A stretch of DNA of 31,728 nt from Nitrospirota bacterium (GTDB lineage: Bacteria > Nitrospirota > Thermodesulfovibrionia > Thermodesulfovibrionales > JdFR-85): contig JAADGU010000106.1 in the NCBI GenBank assembly GCA_013152195.1, forward strand, positions 1-31,728, written 5' to 3'. The notes under the pieces are model-generated. The model was given only the letters and a program-made list of their open reading frames with translations, was not told where the DNA came from and made no database searches. The translations under genes were made by a program, and so were the position numbers. Of the stretch, positions 7,096-13,009 are shown one piece after another; position 1 is the first letter of the stretch, and each line of letters begins with the position of its first letter.

Positions 7096-7125
7096 TTGAC
7101 AAAAACAGCATGGTTGTGATAGATT
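7096..7125 (+). promoter_or_regulatory. possible hemL promoter
   Basis: Perfect TTGACA at 7096-7101, with TAGATT 18 nt later (7120-7125), 4 of 6 to the -10 consensus. It would start transcription near 7132, giving a leader of about 55 nt to the ATG at 7188 and excluding the in-frame ATG at 7110. Confidence 0.4.
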
Positions 7126-7187
7126 TATGTGGCCTTAAGGGGCAGATTGAAAATACTTCTATTTTTAAAAAAAATTGTGAAGAAATT

Positions 7188-8474
7188 ATGAAGAAACGGA
7201 ATAAATCAGAAAAACTCTTCAGAAGAGCACAAAAAGTTATCCCCGGGGGAGTCAATAGTCCTGTCAGGGCTTTTAAGGCAGTTGGGGGCAGTCCTCTCTT
7301 TATTGCTTCAGCAAAGGGTTCGAAGATCCATGATGTGGATGGTAACGTATATATAGATTACGTACTCTCCTGGGGTCCGATGATACTTGGTCATGCCAAT
7401 CGCGGGGTGGTCAGGGCATTGAAGGCAGCGGTTGAGCTTGGAACGAGTTACGGGGCCCCGACAGCCCTTGAGATAAAACTTGCAGAGATGGTTCTAAAGG
7501 CCTACCCCTCTATGGATAAGGTAAGGATGGTAAACTCGGGCACCGAGGCAACCATGAGTGCAATAAGGGTAGCCAGGGGGGTTACGGGAAGGGACAAGGT
7601 TGTCAAGTTTGAGGGATGCTATCACGGCCATGCCGACGGCCTTCTGGTAAAGGCAGGCTCAGGTGCAGCCACCTTTGGTGTTCCGGACAGTCCGGGTGTT
7701 CCAGGGTCTTATGCAAGGAATACACTGACAGTACCCTTCAATGATCTTAAGACTTTAAAGGGTCTTATTGAGAAGGACTGGAAGAATATAGCCTGCGTAA
7801 TTATTGAGCCCGTGGTCGGAAATATGGGATGTGTCCTTCCGAAAAAGGGTTTTCTTGAGGGCTTAAGGAGGCTTACAAAAAAGTTCGGGATTGTTCTTAT
7901 CTTTGATGAGGTTATGACAGGATTCAGGGTCTCCTATGGAGGGGCCCAGGAATACTATGGAATAGAGCCTGACATGACGTGTCTTGGCAAGGTGATAGGT
8001 GGCGGTCTCCCTGTAGGCGCCTATGGGGGGAAGGCAGAGATTATGTCAGAGATTTCACCTGTTGGACCTGTGTATCAGGCAGGCACTCTTTCAGGCAATC
8101 CCCTTGCCATGACCGCTGGCATAGAGACACTGAAGGTGCTCTCTAAAAAAGGGGTGTATGAAAAGCTGGAGGGAAAGGCCAAGGCACTGGAGGAAGGGCT
8201 TAGAGATGCATCAAGGCGGGCGGGTGTAAAGACCAGGTTTTACCGGGCAGGAACCATGTTCTGTACGTATTTTACAGACAGGAATGTCCATGATTTCAGT
8301 ACTGCAAAACTTTCCGATACTGAAAGTTTTGCAAAGTTCTTCAGGGGGATGTTGAACAGGGGGGTGAATATTGCTCCGAGCCAGTTTGAGGCAGGGTTTA
8401 TCTCACTTGCACATTCCGGCCGGGATATTGACAAGACTATAGGGGCTGCGTACGAGGCGATGAAAGATATATAG
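7188..8474 (+). CDS. hemL: glutamate-1-semialdehyde 2,1-aminomutase
   Basis: Converts glutamate-1-semialdehyde to 5-aminolevulinate, the first committed tetrapyrrole precursor in the C5 pathway. Class III PLP enzyme. Seen: IPGGVNSPVRAF at the N-terminus, MVNSGTEATMSAIR (cofactor phosphate), CYHGHADGLLVKAGSG, LIFDEVMTGFR, and PLP lysine Lys268 in CLGKVIGGGLPVG. The 428-residue length from ATG 7188 fits the family; the frame is open to 7110 but the extra 26 residues have no counterpart. It sits directly upstream of the multiheme cytochrome operon, whose 15 predicted c-hemes depend on this pathway. The 98 nt gap to that operon shows no clear terminator, so read-through is possible. Confidence 0.97.
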   Translation: MKKRNKSEKLFRRAQKVIPGGVNSPVRAFKAVGGSPLFIASAKGSKIHDVDGNVYIDYVLSWGPMILGHANRGVVRALKAAVELGTSYGAPTALEIKLAEMVLKAYPSMDKVRMVNSGTEATMSAIRVARGVTGRDKVVKFEGCYHGHADGLLVKAGSGAATFGVPDSPGVPGSYARNTLTVPFNDLKTLKGLIEKDWKNIACVIIEPVVGNMGCVLPKKGFLEGLRRLTKKFGIVLIFDEVMTGFRVSYGGAQEYYGIEPDMTCLGKVIGGGLPVGAYGGKAEIMSEISPVGPVYQAGTLSGNPLAMTAGIETLKVLSKKGVYEKLEGKAKALEEGLRDASRRAGVKTRFYRAGTMFCTYFTDRNVHDFSTAKLSDTESFAKFFRGMLNRGVNIAPSQFEAGFISLAHSGRDIDKTIGAAYEAMKDI

Positions 8475-8572
8475 CGTCTGTCGTGATGCTCGCTGGCTAA
8501 AACCTAAATAAAAAAATAATAAAAAGCCGGTGACCCACTAACAGAAAACCAACGACCTATGAGGTGAAAGCG

Positions 8573-9556
8573 ATGAAGTGGTTCAGTTGGGTAAAAGAAA
8601 GCCTCACTTTAAAGGGAAAGATAATTATTGCTGTGCTGCTCCTTGTAATAATTATCGGTGGTGGTGTAGTAGCCTTCAAGTTTTATGATTTCACCCAGAA
8701 CAACCCGAAGTTCTGTATCAGTTGCCATCTTATGAAACCTGCCTATGATGCCTGGAAGAAGAGTGAACATACCGGAATCAACTGTCACGAGTGTCATCAT
8801 CTTTCCATTCCCGAACAGAACAGACTCCTTATTACTTTTGTCCTCCACAGACCCAAGAGTGTTCCGCCAAGGCACGGCAAGATAATAGTTCCCTGGAAGT
8901 ATTGCATTGAATGTCATTGGGAGACAGACAAAAAGTATCCGGATGCAAAAAAGATAAACGACTCCAGGATGCATGCAAAGCATTACTTCATGGAAAAAAT
9001 AGAGTGCTCCAAGTGTCACGGGTATGAAGTGCACAAGTTTACACCAGAGGAAAGATTCTGTCTCCGATGCCATCAGGGCAAGGAGGTGCATGGTATTGGA
9101 ATGGAGGGTCTTGCATGTCTGAACTGCCATACTGACAGGACGGTGGACCTGAGGCCCGGGCGAAAGAAATGCCTTTTCTGTCACGGTTCTGATGCGATAA
9201 GAAAAGAACTGATAGCTGATGACACTATCGATGTCCAGTTCTTTCTGCCGAACAAGGCAATGATCAAGAAGGCCGACAAGATTAATGTCCCCAAGGATGC
9301 ACCAATGCAGTTCTTCTGCTACAAGTGCCATAAGCCTCACGCAAAGATAATGCCGGTCTATGGGACTTGCCTGAACTGTCATCCACGGATACTGAACGTG
9401 GGCAGACACAAGCTGCATATCCAGACAATGGGGCTTGAATGTAAAAGCTGTCATTTGCCGCATTCCTGGAGGGTGACAAAGGAGCAGGCAAAAACTACCT
9501 GTACTCAATGCCATGAATACAGGGATCCGCTTACTTTTATTGGCCCCCAGGGCTAG
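8573..9556 (+). CDS. membrane-anchored undecaheme c-type cytochrome, NapC/NirT-like N-terminus
   Basis: Predicted periplasmic electron carrier anchored by one N-terminal membrane helix (about residues 17-35). Eleven CxxCH heme sites can be counted: CISCH, CHECH, CIECH, CSKCH, CLRCH, CLNCH, CLFCH, CYKCH, CLNCH, CKSCH, CTQCH. The first pair follows the anchor with spacing like the NapC/NirT quinol dehydrogenases (CISCHLMKPAYDAW, then GINCHECHH), but the protein is far longer and has more hemes than those tetraheme proteins (about 200 residues). Start ATG 8573 follows GAGGTG by 6 nt. First gene of a four-gene electron-transfer operon. The exact partner is unknown; it may take electrons from the quinol pool or from the NrfD-like subunit and pass them to a periplasmic or extracellular acceptor. 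Confidence 0.88.
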   Translation: MKWFSWVKESLTLKGKIIIAVLLLVIIIGGGVVAFKFYDFTQNNPKFCISCHLMKPAYDAWKKSEHTGINCHECHHLSIPEQNRLLITFVLHRPKSVPPRHGKIIVPWKYCIECHWETDKKYPDAKKINDSRMHAKHYFMEKIECSKCHGYEVHKFTPEERFCLRCHQGKEVHGIGMEGLACLNCHTDRTVDLRPGRKKCLFCHGSDAIRKELIADDTIDVQFFLPNKAMIKKADKINVPKDAPMQFFCYKCHKPHAKIMPVYGTCLNCHPRILNVGRHKLHIQTMGLECKSCHLPHSWRVTKEQAKTTCTQCHEYRDPLTFIGPQG

Positions 9557-9620
9557 CAGTGTAGAGTTTCTGATATTTGAGTTATAAACTTACATAATTA
9601 AAACAAGAGGAGGCACGTTT

Positions 9621-10091
9621 ATGAGTAGTCATGTCTTACGGCCCCTGTGGGTAGTGATAGGTGTTGTTGCACTTATCCTTGTCGCACGATACCTTATTGT
9701 TCCGTCGGATTTTGGAATTCAGGAAAGAGGGTTCATGTACGGTTATCATCGAAAGAGCAATGAGGCTGACTGGAAGGCATTCAAGGTAAAGTATCAGACG
9801 AGAAAGTACTGCAAGGATTGCCATTCAGACAAGTATGAATCCATCATGTCTTCAAAGCACAAGATAATCCAGTGCGAAAACTGTCATGGTCCTGCTATTG
9901 ACCACCCTGAAGATCCCGCAAAGCTCGTTGTAAACAAAAGCAGGTCGCTCTGTATCAGATGCCATGCCCAGCTCCTTTATCCACGGACACAGAGGGCAAA
10001 GATCAAAGGCATCAATCCGGAAGAACATAATGTGGGAATGGAGTGCAGTATGTGTCATAACCCGCATAAACCAGATATGGAGGGTTGGTAA
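9621..10091 (+). CDS. membrane-anchored tetraheme c-type cytochrome
   Basis: 156 residues with an N-terminal membrane anchor (about 9-26) and four CxxCH sites: CKDCH, CENCH, CIRCH, CSMCH. Extra histidines (for example SSKHKIIQ, EEHNVGME, NPHKP) could serve as distal ligands for bis-His hemes. Start ATG 9621 follows GAGGAGG. The stop TAA shares its last A with the ATG of the next gene (10091). Small anchored cytochromes of this kind are subunits of NrfD-type complexes such as DsrMKJOP, Qrc or the Geobacter Cbc complexes, so it is probably the heme subunit that takes electrons from the iron-sulfur protein. The precise family is not assigned. Confidence 0.85.
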   Translation: MSSHVLRPLWVVIGVVALILVARYLIVPSDFGIQERGFMYGYHRKSNEADWKAFKVKYQTRKYCKDCHSDKYESIMSSKHKIIQCENCHGPAIDHPEDPAKLVVNKSRSLCIRCHAQLLYPRTQRAKIKGINPEEHNVGMECSMCHNPHKPDMEGW

Positions 10092-10861
10092 TGAGTATAT
10101 CGCGAAGAGACTTTTTAATGTCCACACTCAAAGTTGCAGTTGCATCGGCACTTCCACTGAGTGCCTTCAAGTTCCTGAGCCCTGCTGAGGCAAAGGCCGC
10201 TGTTGAGGCTGCCAATGTGAGGTGGGGGTTCATAGTTGACACTTACAAGTGTGTTGGCTGCGGGTTCTGCGTGAAGGCATGCAAGATAGAGAACGAAATT
10301 CCTTATGATGCCCCTGTCACCAGGACCTGGGTTGAGAGATACCTGATCCTCAAGGACGGGCGTATGGTTGCAGATACGCCACTGGGGGGAAGGGATGGGT
10401 TTACTGAGTTGAAGATACAGGACGAGGTAATAGAGCCAAAGGAGGTTGCAAAGGCCTACTTTGTTCCAAAGCTCTGCAATCAGTGTGAGAACCCACCCTG
10501 TGTTCAGGTATGCCCTGTTGGCGCCACCTATCAGACAGCAGACGGTGTTGTGCTTATCGACAGGACGTGGTGCATTGGATGTGGTTACTGTATTATGGCA
10601 TGCCCTTATGGCGTGAGGTTTTTCCATCCTGTATACAAGGTGGCAGAAAAGTGTACTTTCTGTTATCACCGCATCAGTAAAGGCATGAAGACAGCCTGTG
10701 TGGATGCATGTCCGTTCGGTGCAAGGAAGATAGGTAATCTGAAAGACCCGAATGATCCCGTTACAAAGACGATCATGACGGAAAGGGTTGCTGTCTTAAA
10801 AGATGAATACGGAACCAAACCCCAGGTTTACTATATTGGCCTGGATGAAAATGTGAGGTGA
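10091..10861 (+). CDS. Tat-exported 4x[4Fe-4S] ferredoxin-like subunit (NrfC/HybA/DsrO type)
   Basis: Periplasmic iron-sulfur electron-transfer subunit. A twin-arginine signal is visible at the start (SRRDFLMSTLKVAVASALPL). Sixteen cysteines form four cluster motifs: CVGCGFCVKAC, CNQCENPPCVQVCP, CIGCGYCIMACP, and CTFC...CVDACP with an 11-residue gap. This is the arrangement of NrfC, HybA, DsrO and QrcC. Start ATG 10091 (GGAGG 8 nt upstream) overlaps the preceding stop by one base; a GTG at 10085 would shorten the spacing too much. The partner is the NrfD-like membrane protein that follows after 4 nt. No molybdopterin or catalytic subunit accompanies it. Confidence 0.93.
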   Translation: MSISRRDFLMSTLKVAVASALPLSAFKFLSPAEAKAAVEAANVRWGFIVDTYKCVGCGFCVKACKIENEIPYDAPVTRTWVERYLILKDGRMVADTPLGGRDGFTELKIQDEVIEPKEVAKAYFVPKLCNQCENPPCVQVCPVGATYQTADGVVLIDRTWCIGCGYCIMACPYGVRFFHPVYKVAEKCTFCYHRISKGMKTACVDACPFGARKIGNLKDPNDPVTKTIMTERVAVLKDEYGTKPQVYYIGLDENVR

Positions 10862-10865
10862 TAAA

Positions 10866-12116
10866 ATGACAGAAGCATGGACGTACCCGGAAGCTTTATG
10901 GACAGTAAAAGATCTCTTTGTCTACCCCAATGAGTATATTTACTGGAGCATACAGATAGTCATGTACCCATTAATGACAGGGCTGGTCGCAGGTGCCTTT
11001 GTCCTTTCATCTCTCTACCATGTCTTTGGACTGGAAGACCTTAAGGATATGGCCAAGTTCTCCCTTGTCTTCTCTTTTGCCCTGCTTATAGTAGCGCCCA
11101 TGCCGTTGATGTTTCATCTGCAGCAGCCGTTGAGGGGAATGGAGGTCTTCTTTACCCCGCATTTCACCTCTGCAATCTCCGCCTTCGGCATAGTCTTCTT
11201 CTCATATTCAATAATCGTGGCTACCGAGATCTGGTTTGTCTACAGGAAATTCTTTGTTGAACAGTCCATTGCCTTAAAGGGCAAGGACGGCATCGGTAAC
11301 AGCCTCAAACAGTTGCTCTATTCAGTCCTCACACTCGGCGCTTATGATATCGGTGAGAAGGCCTTGCATAAGGACGAGAAGGCAATAAAAATCCTTGCCG
11401 GAATCGGTATACCTGTTGCATGCTTCCTGCACGGTTATGCTGGTTTCATATTCGGCTCGGTTAAGGCGAACGCGCTATGGATGACACCGCTTATGCCGGT
11501 AATATTTATCATGTCGGCCATTGTTTCCGGTATCGCCCTCTGTATGTTCACATACATTGTGATAATGGAGTGGAAGAAGTTCAGGATCAAGACCTCCAGA
11601 AAATCCTGGGAGGTTACGGCTGCAGATGTTGGCGGGGCAGAGATCGATCTTATCAAAAACACCTCAAGGTACCTTGTCGGCTTTATGATAGCTGCAATAA
11701 CCCTGGAGATTCTTGACCTTGTATTCAGGGGCTACACAGCTGTGAAGTCCTGGGAAATACTCCGCTCCGTTATATACGGGAAGGATTTTGTTGATATCTT
11801 TATACTCCAGTATGGTTTCGGCAACCTTCTTCCGTTTCTTATGCTCGTGATACCAGGACTAACGATAAGGAGAACGACTCTCGCCCTTATTCTGGTTATC
11901 TTCGGTGTGTTTATGATGAGGTGGAATGTTGTGATCGGCGGACAGGCATTCTCTCTCTCCTTTGCCGGATACATGCATTACAAACTGCCCTTTATTCCCG
12001 ACAGCATTGAGATGTATAAGGAAGGATTCTTTGGTGCACTTACCATTGCTCTGATGCCCTTTGGCCTCTTCTGGGTTATCAACAAATTCATCCCCTCGCT
12101 GAAGTATCATAAATAA
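10866..12116 (+). CDS. NrfD/PsrC-type membrane quinol-interacting subunit
   Basis: 416-residue polytopic membrane protein of the polysulfide reductase NrfD superfamily, with about nine clear hydrophobic segments (first YWSIQIVMYPLMTGLVAGAF, last GALTIALMPFGLFWVI). It begins with the TYPEALWTVKDLFVYPNEYIYW-type preamble seen in long NrfD/DsrP/QrcD relatives. These subunits bind quinone near the periplasmic face and pass electrons to the iron-sulfur partner. A hydrophilic insertion follows the third helix (about residues 135-170). Start ATG 10866 follows GAGGTG. Last gene of the operon; a strong terminator lies 26 nt beyond the stop. Confidence 0.9.
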   Translation: MTEAWTYPEALWTVKDLFVYPNEYIYWSIQIVMYPLMTGLVAGAFVLSSLYHVFGLEDLKDMAKFSLVFSFALLIVAPMPLMFHLQQPLRGMEVFFTPHFTSAISAFGIVFFSYSIIVATEIWFVYRKFFVEQSIALKGKDGIGNSLKQLLYSVLTLGAYDIGEKALHKDEKAIKILAGIGIPVACFLHGYAGFIFGSVKANALWMTPLMPVIFIMSAIVSGIALCMFTYIVIMEWKKFRIKTSRKSWEVTAADVGGAEIDLIKNTSRYLVGFMIAAITLEILDLVFRGYTAVKSWEILRSVIYGKDFVDIFILQYGFGNLLPFLMLVIPGLTIRRTTLALILVIFGVFMMRWNVVIGGQAFSLSFAGYMHYKLPFIPDSIEMYKEGFFGALTIALMPFGLFWVINKFIPSLKYHK

Positions 12117-12142
12117 AAGCTACCAGAATAAATGTTACCAAC

Positions 12143-12183
12143 CCCGGGATGGCAGGGATCAACCTGCCATCCCGGGATTTTTT
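12143..12183 (+). terminator. strong intrinsic terminator of the cytochrome operon
   Basis: A perfect 14 bp stem, CCCGGGATGGCAGG (12143-12156) paired with its complement (12163-12176), with a 6 nt GATCAA loop and a run ATTTTTT (12177-12183). It closes the operon 8573-12116 and separates it from atpZ. Confidence 0.92.
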
Positions 12184-12341
12184 AACCTTATTTGTTTTAA
12201 AATTTAATTGTGACACTATACCCCCCGAATAAGATCCTGGAAGTCTCCTGTAAACCGAGAGAATCATTCCTCCTGATAGCGGACCTGAATATAAAAGTTC
12301 CAAAGCCCCGGATATCTGTTTTGGCTGCAGGGGGCTGACAG

Positions 12342-12581
12342 ATGGAGGAAAAGAGGAAAAAGGAGCTCTGGCGGCAGCTCATGGATGCAAGCGTAATCCC
12401 GTTGAATCTCGTGGCCGCTACCTTTGTGGGGTTTGCCATCGGGTATGGTCTTGATAAATTATTCGGAACATCTCCCTACCTCACAATAACGTTTTTTATT
12501 CTGGGGATAATTGCGGGGTTCAGGGAGCTGTTCAGATATGCAAGGAGAATGGAACGTGAAGATGATAAAAAGGATAAATAG
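12342..12581 (+). CDS. atpZ: AtpZ/AtpI-family small membrane protein
   Basis: 79 residues with two predicted membrane helices (about 20-36 and 45-62) and charged ends. The GYGLDKLFGTSPYLTITFFILGI stretch is typical of AtpZ/AtpI-type proteins that accompany F0F1 ATP synthase genes and are thought to aid c-ring assembly or Mg2+/Ca2+ supply. Overlaps the next gene by 20 nt. The 225 bp upstream of it holds the terminator above and no other gene. Function rests on family resemblance; the rest of the ATP synthase is not next to it. Confidence 0.75.
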   Translation: MEEKRKKELWRQLMDASVIPLNLVAATFVGFAIGYGLDKLFGTSPYLTITFFILGIIAGFRELFRYARRMEREDDKKDK

Positions 12582-12915
12582 GCAGGCGGTTCTCATACTC
12601 GTTCCCCTCTCCCTACTGTCTGCCCTGATAGAATGGAAACGACTGCCCCTCAGTATTCTGACAGGCGGGGCCCTCGCCCTTGTTAACCTGAAGGGTCTTC
12701 ACTGGGGGGTGCTCGGACTGACGAATCCCGAGGCAGCGCGGGGAGCAATGGGGAAACTCCTCTTTTTCAGTATGTTCAGGCTACTGATAGTCTTTGTTAT
12801 ACTTACAGCACTTCTGTATTTCAGACTCATAAATATCTTTGGTGCACTTACCGGCCTGACTGTCGTTTTTATATTAGTGATGAAGGAGGGGCTGGTAGAG
12901 GCAAGGAGTTTGTGA
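12562..12915 (+). CDS. atpI: ATP synthase I (AtpI)-like membrane protein
   Basis: About 117 residues with four hydrophobic segments: AVLILVPLSLLSALI, LSILTGGALALVNL, LLFFSMFRLLIVFVILTAL and GALTGLTVVFILVM. The pattern of four helices with a short basic N-terminus, placed just after atpZ, is that of the ATP-synt_I family. Start taken as ATG 12562; GTG 12556 (8 nt after AAGGAG) is equally possible and adds two residues. It overlaps atpZ, implying coupled translation. In most genomes this pair precedes atpB; here secA follows instead. Confidence 0.72.
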   Translation: MIKRINRQAVLILVPLSLLSALIEWKRLPLSILTGGALALVNLKGLHWGVLGLTNPEAARGAMGKLLFFSMFRLLIVFVILTALLYFRLINIFGALTGLTVVFILVMKEGLVEARSL

Positions 12916-12973
12916 GATTACGGAAAGCTGCTGTTTATCCTGCAGGCCGGCCGGAAAATCCCCGCATCCCTTG

Positions 12974-13003
12974 TTGCATTAAACCTCGCTGATTATTTAA
13001 AAT
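12974..13003 (+). promoter_or_regulatory. possible secA promoter abutting the ATG
   Basis: TAAAAT (12998-13003; 5 of 6 to the -10 consensus) lies exactly 6 nt before the secA ATG at 13010. The -35 candidate TTGCAT (12974-12979, 18 nt spacer) is weak. There is no Shine-Dalgarno before the ATG. The arrangement copies the one at 6603-6615 and suggests a leaderless secA transcript. Confidence 0.45.
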
Positions 13004-13009
13004 TAAAGT

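Larger units (their letters stand above)
6604..7187. other. 584 bp non-coding region between DUF3553-like gene and hemL
   Basis: No credible gene on either strand; the longest frames are tiny (for example an 11-codon one at 6776). It holds the DUF3553-like promoter (6610-6639), a GC-rich foldable element (6676-6747), a triple CATAAAA heptamer (6830-6850), then an AT-rich stretch of about 250 bp ending in a possible hemL promoter. The composition change at about 6760, from GC-rich to AT-rich, is sharp. Confidence 0.6.

Noticed and set aside
6640..7110. Possible riboswitch or tRNA upstream of hemL
   Set aside because: No tRNA T-arm motif or cloverleaf, and no match to riboswitch consensus sequences that I know. 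Only an unassigned fold is reported.
8475..8572. Promoter for the cytochrome operon
   Set aside because: The stretch is A-rich around 8505-8525, but I could not find a -35/-10 pair with acceptable spacing, so none is annotated.
8609..9514. 301-codon open frame antisense to the undecaheme cytochrome gene
   Set aside because: It mirrors the codon pattern of the cytochrome gene. The product has no domain sense, while the sense strand has eleven CxxCH motifs.
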